A DNA stretch of 64,000 nt, taken from positions 2,728,001 through 2,792,000 of the forward strand of contig JAGKQI010000091.1 in the NCBI GenBank assembly GCA_018806915.1. Reading direction: 5' to 3'. The stretch's first letter is position 1, and each line of letters begins with the position of its first letter. Positions 52,114-60,454 of the stretch are shown here, piece after piece. The translations under genes and the position numbers were made by a program. Source of the stretch: Phytophthora colocasiae. Lineage: Eukaryota; Oomycota; Peronosporomycetes; Peronosporales; Peronosporaceae. The notes beneath the pieces were generated by a model. It was not told where the DNA came from. It searched no databases and was given only the letters and a program-made list of their open reading frames with translations.

Positions 52114-53613
52114 ATGACGATCGAGAGCGTCGACAGCACGCGCCAGCAGATGAAGTCCTACTGGAAGGAGCACAGCTCTAACACGGACATCGAGACGATG
52201 ATGTTGGACTCGAACGCCAAGGTCCTTCATGAGCTCGAGATGCCCGAGATCATGGAGCGCGCCCCCTCTATGGAAGGCAAAGATGTACTGGAACTGGCTG
52301 CAGGCATCGGCCGCTTCACTTCCATCATCGCTAAAAGCGCCAAGAGCGTCACGGCTGTCGAGTTCATTGAAGACTTCCACAAAGCCAACGTCGCTGCCAA
52401 CAACCGTCTGGGCAACATCAAGTTCCTCTGCCAGGACGTGGTGAACCTCGAAGCGGAGCCCAATTCTTTTGATGTCATTTTCTCCAATTGGATCTTTATG
52501 TACCTAGGAGACGAAGAGGTGAAGGCGTTCGCAAAGAAGGCTATCAAGTGGCTACGTCCTGGTGGCAAGTTGTTCTTCCGGGAATCCTGCTTTAGACAGT
52601 CTGGAGATGTAAAACGCAACTCAAACCCGACTCACTACCGTCACCCTGCATTTTACGTGGGTGCGTTCGGCTCGGTGGTGTCTAAGGAGGAGACTGGAGA
52701 TCTGGGGTACTTTGACCTCGAGTCGTCGGGAAGTGTCGAAGTGTACCGCAAGATCAAGAAGAACAACGGACAAGTATTCTTCAGCTACACCAAAGCTGTC
52801 AAGGAAGGATCTGATAACAGCAACGATGAAGCTGTTGCCACTTTCCAGAAGTTCCTAGACGAGCAACAGTACTCTAACCAGAGCATCACACGCTACGAGA
52901 AGATCTTCGGTGAGGGATACGTCAGTACCGGTGGACAAACCACCACGACTGAATTCGTGGAGAAACTCAACCTCAAACCTGGAGAGCGTGTTCTGGACGT
53001 GGGTTGTGGCATTGGTGGAGGTGATTTCTACATGGCTCGTCAGTTCGGTGTGTCTGTCGTCGGCATTGATCTCTCTACCAACATGGTACACCGAGCTCTC
53101 GAGACGTCTATGAAAGACACGAGTGTGGATGTGGAGTTCGAGATCTGTGATGCCACGCAGAAGGAGTTCCCGGATGCCTCGTTCGACGTCGTCTACTCTC
53201 GCGACACGATCCTACACATTGAGGACAAGCAGGCGTTGTTTGCCAAGTTCTTTCGTTGGCTCAAGCCTGGTGGTCGAGTGTTGATCTCGGACTACTGCCA
53301 GGGTGAGCAGGAGTCCACGGATCGCTTCAAGGCATACGTGGCAGGTCGTGGTTACCACTTGTTGTCTCCGTCTCAATACGGTAAGGTGTTGGAGTCGGTG
53401 GGTTTCACGTCCGTGTCTGCGGAGGACCGAACCGATCAGTTCGTGGAGGTGTTGAAGGACGAATTGACGCGTACGTTGGCGCACAAGGATGAGTTTGTAT
53501 CGGAGACGAGCGAGTCGGACTTCAAGTACATTGTGGACGGTTGGGAGGCGAAGATTGTTCGCTGCGGTGAGGGCGATCAGAAGTGGGGGCTGTTCTACGG
53601 CAAGAAAGAGTAA
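52114..53613 (+). CDS. Phosphoethanolamine N-methyltransferase, copy 2 (499 aa)
   Basis: ATG 52114 (MTIESVDSTRQQMKSYWKEH) to TAA 53611. The two-domain layout is the same as copy 1: DVLELAAGIGRFTSI in domain 1, and VLDVGCGIGGGDFYMARQFG with RWLKPGGRVLISDY in domain 2. The upstream frame is open to 51970 but has no ATG and includes the Inr, so it is not used. The N-terminal 190 residues differ from copy 1 at many positions, with GC-richer codons (AAGAGCGTCACGGCTGTCG style). The remainder is nearly identical. Both copies have all expected SAM-binding residues, so they are probably both active. Confidence 0.9.
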   Translation: MTIESVDSTRQQMKSYWKEHSSNTDIETMMLDSNAKVLHELEMPEIMERAPSMEGKDVLELAAGIGRFTSIIAKSAKSVTAVEFIEDFHKANVAANNRLGNIKFLCQDVVNLEAEPNSFDVIFSNWIFMYLGDEEVKAFAKKAIKWLRPGGKLFFRESCFRQSGDVKRNSNPTHYRHPAFYVGAFGSVVSKEETGDLGYFDLESSGSVEVYRKIKKNNGQVFFSYTKAVKEGSDNSNDEAVATFQKFLDEQQYSNQSITRYEKIFGEGYVSTGGQTTTTEFVEKLNLKPGERVLDVGCGIGGGDFYMARQFGVSVVGIDLSTNMVHRALETSMKDTSVDVEFEICDATQKEFPDASFDVVYSRDTILHIEDKQALFAKFFRWLKPGGRVLISDYCQGEQESTDRFKAYVAGRGYHLLSPSQYGKVLESVGFTSVSAEDRTDQFVEVLKDELTRTLAHKDEFVSETSESDFKYIVDGWEAKIVRCGEGDQKWGLFYGKKE

Positions 53614-54142
53614 GTGCACCGTGAAAGCTTTCGCTGGTAGTTCAACATACCTGATGTGTGTAAAGTCAAAATTTAATAAAAAATGACTCCCAACTTTGAA
53701 CTACCAGACTTAATTTTACAGCTCTTGCGTTCCTCTATGCCGCATCTACAGACAGTAGTGGCAATTATGACGATCTAATGTGCTAGCCAACGTAAAACTA
53801 TTGGAACTGGATAAATGCACCAACTTGATCGCTGCAAGACGCACTCAATAACATCCGCGCTCACGATTCGTCTTTTTAGCACTCAGGACCCTCTCAGTCG
53901 TACAGGTGGCCAAGGTAGCTGTTGTAGACCTTCGAAAACATCGGGTCTTTCAACCAGTTGTTAATCTGCATCAGCGAGTATTCTTTCAACACTGGAATAT
54001 GGGTGGATCACTTTCAGGATCCGCCAAAATGCTTCTGGCCTGCGTGTTGACCTGATAGCCCTTGGAGACTGGAAGGTACTTCGTCCTCGTTAGCCAGGTA
54101 CTAATTTCATCAGGACTGTACCCTTTCCTCGGGTGCGGACTA

Positions 54143-54832
54143 ATCCCGAGTACTGGAAATCGAGTACACATACCGGTTACCGACAATACCGCCAGCGCCG
54201 GCCGAAACCCGAGTTCACATCGGTAGAATTCCAAGTACAATGGCAGAATTCCGAGTGCAAAAAATTGGCGGGAAAAAAGTACAAGGGAAACCTGGAGTGC
54301 AGGGCGGGTTTGCCGCAAAGAACTAACGTTAGTCAGCCATAACGAAGCATTCATTAATTTAACTCATTTATTGTCCGTATTACTGGGGTTTAAGCCCGCG
54401 TGCTCCGCACACGGAGCGTTAAACCGCCAGCCTAAGCCCGCTCCGGCTTCGCCTGCGCTTGATCCGTCGACAGCGCTGGGGTTTAAGCCCGTGTGCTTCG
54501 CACACGGAGCATTAAACCACCAGCCAGCGTTCTCCACCGCGCTTGTCCTCTCTCTGCTGCCCTTTACAACCCACCTGCGCGCTGCGCGCGATCCCAGCCA
54601 CCCCTAGCGGCTCGCTACGCTCGCGAGTGCAGACCCTAAGCCCGCTCCGGCTTCGCCTTCGCTTGATCCATCGGCAGCGTTGCTAAGCCCGCGTGCTCCG
54701 CCGCGCTTGTTCTCGAGTCGTTGTGAGCTAGTAAAACCGCAAAAGTACCGGTACGAACTGACCTCAATTCGTTTTGCAAAACCTCTCAAAGTCGGTTGGT
54801 GTACTCGGGATCCGGCCACTGGTACTCGGAAT
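54143..54832. mobile_element. 690 bp TIR element inserted in the RxLR relic
   Basis: Left end ATCCCGAGTACTGG and right end CCACTGGTACTCGGAAT are inverted repeats flanked by TA (54141-54142 and 54833-54834). Non-coding and GC-rich inside. Several GTACTCG and GTACCGG words lie near the ends. Confidence 0.55.
54383..54690. repeat. Direct repeats with internal hairpins inside the TIR element
   Basis: A 93 bp unit beginning CTGGGGTTTAAGCCC (54383-54475) is followed by a partial second copy (54476-54535). A third partial copy starts CTAAGCCCGCTCCGG near 54634. Each full copy has a small stem-loop, GTGCTCCG/CGGAGC. The unit also shows an AAGCCCGCTCCGGCTTCGCCT core that recurs. Confidence 0.7.
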
Positions 54833-55119
54833 TAATCCCCTTCCCCCTTTCCTCGCCCACTTCTCGAAGACGCCGGTTGTCTTAGTAGAATCCGCCAAAA
54901 CTTCCTTGGGGCTAACTTGCTCCTCCGCAGCAAAGGCTCGCTCCTCCTCGTCGGCTTTTTTTATTATCTTGGTGCACACGAAGGAATCTTCTGTCAACAA
55001 CGTCGTCGTCGCTCATGTGTGCATCGAATGAACGTGCCTCCGATACCTTGTGTTGATGCCGAGGTGGCGTTGCAGTAGATGGCACCAATCGCAATAGACA
55101 GTTTGAGAGAGAGACGCAT

Positions 55120-55706
55120 GGCTCAGAGGCTTGGAGATGGGGTTGACAAAATGAAGAGTGAGATAGGCTTGCGGACAACTTATATCTTCAGCATCGATGC
55201 ACCAAAGCTTGAACGGTGATACTGGCGTACAAAATATTTGATGCCTACAAGTACCGGTACGGTATCAATCACTCAGTGATGATGATCCAGCCAGTGCCGC
55301 GTCTGCAGCGCCACGACATCGGGTGTATTGGTCTCCAAGTGGTCGTCAATGTGAACGTTGTGCTATTTCTTGTATAGGGTGAAGTAGCGCTTCCTTTTTC
55401 GAAATGAAAGGGTAGGGGTCGAGTAACTACTTGGGTTCTGTATAGTTACCCTAACCCTAATGCATGTCCTGTGTGAGAGGAAAACGAAGCTACTTCCGAT
55501 GTATTTGAGGTTTGTATGGATGAACGATCGGAAGTACTTCCGCAGGCCAAAACAACAAAACAATGCAAAACTAGTTTACATAGCCAATCAGCACTCAAGA
55601 TTCATTTTTCACCGACAAAGAAAGTCATTTTTGCAAGAAAATCCGATCAAATTTTAGAGACACCAAAATAGTATTTATGGGAGACTAGGGTGTGTTAGGA
55701 AATGTA
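55120..55706. other. Intergenic, no gene seen
   Basis: Contains two CCCTAA units at 55447-55458 (interstitial telomere-like, too short to matter) and GTACCGGTACGGTA near 55254. No coding feature. Confidence 0.4.
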
Positions 55707-57783
55707 ACAAGACCAAAAGTACTGCTGTTGACGACAAGCCTCAAAGTACGATGACAAGACTACAACTACTAAACAAGACCAAAGGTACTATGACAAGATA
55801 AATTATACTATATCTTATATTGTAACCTTATGCATAGGCGTGTTTTGACTGGACTAAGCGGCGTTTTCTATCCATCCGTATATATCGTGCCAGCGTGTCG
55901 ATAGTAAGTACATTTGCAGACCGTCTCTGGGCAACTTTAAACCAGTGAGTGGTGAAGTAGGCTGCATACTTTGCAAGTATGTCCTCATGCGCATCCTGTG
56001 GGTTTTCAGCACCGTTGCATGTAGCAAAGTCACGCACATCTTCTGCTATCAGTTTCGCTACACTGAGTCGACTTGGCAAAGCACCACTCAGTTTCCTGTC
56101 CTGAGCTGTCCACTTGCTAATAGGTTTAAACAGGTGACGTGATGGCTGGGCCGTCCAGTACATGCGATACATATCCTTCCAATCTTTTGCTGGTGGGAAA
56201 ATGGATCTTGGATCAGTGGATGCTGAGACCGCGGTGGTTGGAGCTGCTTCAGGCTGAGTTGACGACTGAAGGCTTGACACTAATATGTCGAGCTTGTCTT
56301 CAATGGCCTTTACTGAGCTTTCCACAGCCTTCAACCGCTTTTCAACTGTACTTTCAACGTCGAACGGTCCAGTAGATGACTGCGATGTACGCTTGATACC
56401 ACTATAAGTGGTAGGACAACCCATATGAGCATCCCGATATGGGGCTAAGCAGTCCGCAAGCTGTTTGTCTTTATCGATAACAGCTTGGTCAAGCAAAAAG
56501 CGTACAAGCGTTTCAGCAGATTCATTTTGTGTCCAACCCGCCCACCATTTCACCATTCGCAATGACCATCGTCGCTCTGGGGGCGCAAACATAAATCTGT
56601 ATTGAGCACCAGCTCTACGAATGGTGTGGGATGTGAACCAAATATCCCGCCATTCCTGTCGGATGTAACCCGGAGTCAATGTCCCGTTGCGATTGAGATC
56701 TCGAACAGCGCAATTGAGCAATGTAATAAACGCCTGCTCTGACATTTTCTTTCCCCACTCGACGCGCACGTTTTCACAACCCGTAAAAGGTGTTTTGGTC
56801 TTTAGAACACCTTTTGAAATCTTCGACAGTGCAGGGAACACATAGTCAGTGTCACTCCATGTATGATCATTCTTGGTTTCGACGTACTTTAACCACGCTG
56901 AGAGGTGGAAGAAGGCATCGATTGGGAGTTCGTGGGAGTCCAAGTGGTGCAAGTTGTAACAACGGCCTTCTGCGACGTCAGTTTTTCTTCCATCGAGCTT
57001 GTAAATACCAAACGTGATAGATACACTTGGATCAGTTGTACTTTTCCGAGTCCGCCCTAGTGTCAAATTCTTCCATTGAAGTGAGAGCACCTCGTTGATA
57101 CGACACATTCCATAAAATGCAAACGCCGATACAGCAACGAACCACAATCGGCATGCTTCCGTAAAACCACTTGTATTGCCAAGATGACAGTGGAGTACAC
57201 GAAGCATGTCGAGGGAAATAGGTGTTGCTTGGCGTTGCGTAAATTCAGTACTCTTCCGCTTCTTAAGGCCACGCATGAATTGACGGACAAATGCGTCCTT
57301 TGCTGGGTTCCCCAAACCAAACTTTTCACCTTGATCATTTGTTACTACCATCCACGTGTCAGGTCCAGCAGCATCACGGCGTTCGTAGCTACCATAGTAA
57401 TTTGCAACAGCGGCTCTTATCTTCTCTGCAGTTTGATTCGAAACAGTGTTAGATGAAGAGACACTCTCCATAAACGCAACCAACAGTGAAGGAAGTTCAC
57501 GGTGTCGCACAATAGCCGGATCCGGGTATTCATTGGATATACAGAAGTCGCATAACTTCTTAAAGTATGACGCGTAAACATCCCGTGTCTCCTTCTTTAT
57601 CACATGTGTAGCGGTGGAGATACCCCCCTGCAAGAGTTGCTGGAAAGTAGGTCGTTGCTGCGCCATTTGCGGTGTCGAATGCTCGGTTTCCTTTTTCCTA
57701 GGCAGCAAATTTAGCTGTGAGCCACAACACCAATCAATTTTGATTTAGTACTTTAGGTCTTGTCATAGTACTTTAGGTCTTGT
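55707..57783 (-). mobile_element. Crypton-like element (tyrosine recombinase transposon), about 2.1 kb
   Basis: A tyrosine-recombinase gene is bracketed by short related repeats. ACAAGACCAAAAGTACT lies at 55707-55723 with a second near copy at about 55773. The inverted versions AGTACTTTAGGTCTTGT lie at 57747-57763 and 57767-57783. Cryptons lack long TIRs and DDE enzymes; repeats of this kind may be recombinase sites. Exact ends are uncertain because no target duplication was identified. Confidence 0.65.
55828..57666 (-). CDS. Crypton-type tyrosine recombinase, possibly catalytically dead (612 aa)
   Basis: First in-frame ATG at 57666 (MAQQRPTFQQLLQGG); the open frame extends 14 codons further without an ATG. 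The N-terminal SAM-like core-binding domain covers about residues 20-160 (RDVYASYFKKLCDFC, FVRQFMRGLKKRKS). The catalytic domain has FYGMCRINEVLSLQWKNL (first Arg) and the HTIR box (H-x-x-R). Then comes WWAGWTQNESAETLVRFLLD, where the nucleophilic Tyr would be expected but the residue is Phe (TTT). The C-terminal 150 residues (MYRMYWTAQPSRHLFKPISK) form a second domain like those of other Cryptons. The frame is fully open, so if the Tyr is truly lost the protein may still bind DNA but not recombine. Confidence 0.75.
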   Translation of the reverse strand: MAQQRPTFQQLLQGGISTATHVIKKETRDVYASYFKKLCDFCISNEYPDPAIVRHRELPSLLVAFMESVSSSNTVSNQTAEKIRAAVANYYGSYERRDAAGPDTWMVVTNDQGEKFGLGNPAKDAFVRQFMRGLKKRKSTEFTQRQATPISLDMLRVLHCHLGNTSGFTEACRLWFVAVSAFAFYGMCRINEVLSLQWKNLTLGRTRKSTTDPSVSITFGIYKLDGRKTDVAEGRCYNLHHLDSHELPIDAFFHLSAWLKYVETKNDHTWSDTDYVFPALSKISKGVLKTKTPFTGCENVRVEWGKKMSEQAFITLLNCAVRDLNRNGTLTPGYIRQEWRDIWFTSHTIRRAGAQYRFMFAPPERRWSLRMVKWWAGWTQNESAETLVRFLLDQAVIDKDKQLADCLAPYRDAHMGCPTTYSGIKRTSQSSTGPFDVESTVEKRLKAVESSVKAIEDKLDILVSSLQSSTQPEAAPTTAVSASTDPRSIFPPAKDWKDMYRMYWTAQPSRHLFKPISKWTAQDRKLSGALPSRLSVAKLIAEDVRDFATCNGAENPQDAHEDILAKYAAYFTTHWFKVAQRRSANVLTIDTLARYIRMDRKRRLVQSKHAYA

Positions 57784-57822
57784 AAAACGTATCGCGACAT
57801 CGTACCTTACCCTACCCCGTAC

Positions 57823-58815
57823 TTACTCATCTTCACTATCCGAGTCCATCCCAAAGGTCTCCCTAAATCGACGTTCACCATCACGTTCCACTTGCTTAGC
57901 CTTCATTTTAGCCTCAGCTAGCATGTCCTTTTCAATGAAACTAGCCTTGTAGGTTGCTTCAAATTCGGATAGGGAGCTGCACAATTTTCCTTCACCAAAG
58001 CCATCGATCTTCTCCAGAATGGGGGGCTTTCTCTTCGCGTTCAACGTATCGATCTTCTCACATTCAGCCTTCCAGCCGTCAACAAGCTTGGCGTAGCGTG
58101 TTTTCAGGTAAACACGGTATTTTTCCAGTCGAATGCGTTCCCTTGTGATCTCAGTCCAATCTGATTCGAGCATTTCCTCCTTGTACTCGTGCAATTTCTT
58201 GCATGTTTCCTGAAGAGCGCTCTCCATCAGACTTGTTCTAAACTCAACTGGCATGTGATGGCGCTTGTCAGGATGCAGCAGAAGGTATATTTTATTGAAC
58301 CATATCTTCGACAGCAAGTCCAAATGGTCCATCTAACAGCAATGATAATTATTGGATTCAATATTGAAAATAGCAATACAATTAATAAAAATATAAGCAT
58401 ACCTTCTCGAAAACGTACTCAAATAGAGCGGCATTGCGACTAAGATCTTGAAGCGGATGGCCCTTCAGACCCGTCGGTTCAGGCTTCGGTGGATACTGGT
58501 CTTGATCTAACCTGTGCAGTTCTCCTCGTAGTTCTTGTCATAGATGGTGATTAGAATATGGTGAAAATACAATACAGTTAAGTAAGCCGTACCTTCCAAT
58601 TTTTTAAATGCCTGGATGGCACGGCGGCTGCGCTGGGCGTCGACGCGCTTGGCTCGGTGCTTGACCCAAGATCGTTTGCGGATCTCTTTGCGTGAGTCCC
58701 GCACTTTAACGCCTTTGCATATTTTCTTGTGTTTGGAGAAGTTTGTTCGCGATATCGACCGCTCACACTTATCGCAGTCGACCTTCGTGGCGCTGCCGTA
58801 GGGAGCTTTCGCCAT
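57823..58815 (-). CDS. C2HC zinc-finger/J-like protein, 3 exons, 278 aa
   Basis: Exons are 58815-58593, 58506-58403 and 58332-57823; introns of 86 and 70 bp have GT/AG ends and the joined frame is continuous. Residues 14-33 are CDKCERSISRTNFSKHKKIC, a C-x2-C...H-x4-C finger. A basic stretch follows (RKEIRKRSWVKHRAKR). The second part has FNKIYLLLHPDKRHHMPVEF, with an HPDK tripeptide and flanking helices like a J domain. A charged helical region then ends in an acidic tail (FGMDSDSEDE). A J-domain would imply an Hsp70 partner, but the match is partial. The gene is close to the Crypton-like element yet has introns and its own promoter, so it is probably a resident gene. Confidence 0.65.
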
Positions 58816-59022
58816 TTTTGGGAATGTGATCGTTTATGTTTGATTGGCCCAAAAACTTGTTATTTTATCAATGCCTCCGATTGGTTAAAAAAAATGTTGC
58901 ATGGGATTGTTTTCGGGTTGCGCTGGTGAAAGAAGTTGATTATTCCTACTACTTCTATTGAGGTTTAATTGTCAATTGTTTGAATGGGTTTTCTAATCAT
59001 TTCTTATCATCTGGAAAGTAAG

Positions 59023-59097
59023 TCCCCGGAGGGACTCGAACGCCTGCCAAGTGCGTAGCTTTATGGTGCGTTGACCAGTGGACCACCAGGAGGCCCT
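59023..59097 (-). repeat. tRNA-like sequence (tRNA pseudogene or SINE head)
   Basis: On the minus strand it has a box A-like TGGTCCACTGG and a box B-like GTTCGAGTCCC at tRNA spacing, and an end CTCCGGGGAC. The acceptor and T stems do not pair fully, so it is not a normal tRNA gene. It overlaps the 5' edge of the effector-like ORF. Confidence 0.5.
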
Positions 59098-59442
59098 TAT
59101 TGTAGCGGTAGTGGTTGTGACCACCCTCCACACCAGCGTCACAGCATTCTCTTCCGTTAAATATCCCAAGGCTGCGGAGAATGGGGCAGTGGCAGATAAC
59201 GACTACGATGACCTCGATGATCTCGAGAATCTTGATAACGTCACTGATGACGACTTTGACGAAGAGAGAGGGCTCGGAGATGTTGTGAAGAAGATCAATC
59301 CCTTTAAGACGGTATCAGCGGAGGCTGTGAAGGCCAGACAGGCTCTGAAGGAAGCGGCTGCATACCAGAGCATGATTAACCCTTTAACTACCAGAGATTT
59401 CTTAGAGGTCCACTACGGACCTATTAATTTAGACAATGAGTG
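59081..59442 (+). pseudogene. Secreted EER-type effector-like ORF, missing its start and interrupted by piggyBac 2
   Basis: The frame begins inside the tRNA-like sequence without an ATG (only GTG at 59078). It starts in the middle of a signal-peptide-like hydrophobic stretch (LIVAVVVVTTLHTSVTAF). An acidic linker leads to DEERGLGDVVKKINPFKTVS, with EER but no RxLR. At 59376-59379 a TTAA marks the insertion of piggyBac 2, which supplies the last residues and the stop. The original reading frame resumes after the element's other TTAA and is open to a TAA at 62181, so the host ORF was longer. Loss of the start plus the insertion make it a probable pseudogene. Confidence 0.6.
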
Positions 59443-59550
59443 AAGTGATAATCGAATTATTCAGCCAACCACAAGTACTTATACAGCCACGTGGAGGTGA
59501 AGGTGTACACCACGGTACTACTTCCAGTTTGAAAATCCAAAACAGAGCTC

Positions 59551-59865
59551 ATGGCGCCCACAGAAGTGTGTAGCTACTGCGGTGACGCTCCTTGCGAGTG
59601 GCAGCGGTACAACAAGGACATTATCGGCAGCAGGCTCCGAATGCTGACCTCCACGCATAAGAGACGCACTCCACGGAACGTCAAGCGCACTCTCTCGCAT
59701 CTGTATTACTATCGATTCGCTCTCCAAGACTACGGCGGTCACCATTCCGGTCTGCGTCGAGAAGCATATAGACGATCTGAACGAGACTATCAGGTACTGT
59801 GAATTCATTGATGTGTTTACCTATGGGAGCTCTAGCTTATCGAGGTATGTAATTGTTTTGCACCG
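59551..59865 (+). pseudogene. Small Cys-rich ORF (CSYCGDxPCEW family) with a frameshift, inside piggyBac 2
   Basis: ATG 59551 gives MAPTEVCSYCGDAPCEWQRY, then LSHLYYYRFALQ. About 59735 the frame changes and continues as TIPVCVEKHIDDLNETIRYC, reading straight into the inverted transposase C-terminal segment. The CSYCGxxPCEW start and IPVCVxxxI middle recur, from memory, in many unnamed oomycete proteins. Whether it is an accessory gene of the element or a captured host sequence is open. Confidence 0.5.
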
Positions 59866-60450
59866 ACAGACCTTCCAAGTACCTGCCAGTATAGTCGCCT
59901 ACAACCTGTTCATGAACGGCGTTGACAGAGTGGATCAATTGCGAAGTACCAATCCAATTCGGCGAAAAGAAAAACGTTTGTCCATGAGTATACTCACATG
60001 GGCGATAGATCTGGCGCTTATCAACGCGTTTGCACTCTTTCAGAAGATTGCATGTGATCGGGCATCTCGGGTGAATTTGCGAGAATTCAAACGGCGTGTA
60101 GCAGAATCACTGACCTCCGTCCAGCGCATACGCATGGAGAAAGCACGTCGCGCTCAACCTGCACCAACAGAGCCAATCAACAACGTGTTAGGAGGTGACG
60201 AAAGTACCCCAAACTCAAGGGAAAATTCAACAGGGAAACTCACGTGTTATTTGTGCTCACTTAGGGGCTTCTCGAAAAAGGCCTTGTTCGGTTGCACAGG
60301 CTGCCACCGTGGGTTTCACGTCTCCTGCTTCACAGCGTTTCATTACCGGGACGCGCTTACGCCCAGCTCACTCAGTGTTCGGTCAGCACTTGATGCTGTC
60401 TGTGCAGCAGCGTCTGGAGATGCAGATGTGCAGACACGCCTAAAGAAGAA
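59866..60450 (+). pseudogene. PiggyBac transposase C-terminal segment in inverted orientation
   Basis: The plus-strand frame reads TFQVPASIVAYNLFMNGVDR and VDQLRSTNPIRRKEKRLSMS, the third-Asp region of a piggyBac transposase. It then has a Cys-rich C-terminal finger, CYLCSLRGFSKKALFGCTGC and FHVSC. It starts where the minus-strand transposase at 60455-61931 ends (SLSRWTG), and the two parts do not overlap in content. That is the pattern expected from inversion of one piece of a single gene. Confidence 0.85.
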
Positions 60451-60454
60451 CAGC

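Larger units (their letters stand above)
53894..55119 (-). pseudogene. RxLR effector relic, frameshifted and split by a TIR element
   Basis: ATG at 55119 opens a signal peptide (MRLSLKLSIAIGAIYCN). A different frame then gives the RFLRVHQDN RxLR site (about 55000-54975), and a third gives DEEER and VFEKWARKGG. One break lies in an A-run near 54961. At 54832 a 690 bp TIR element interrupts the gene. Beyond it the C-terminal part continues at 54140-53894 in two frames. It carries two copies of an L/W-type effector module, YSPDEISTWLTRTKYLPV and YSLMQINNWLKDPMFSKVY, and a final TGA at 53894. At least three frame changes plus the insertion make it non-functional. It is described here only as broken. 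Confidence 0.75.

Noticed and set aside
55441..55460. Possible telomeric repeat
   Set aside because: Only two CCCTAA units are present, which is expected by chance at this scale.
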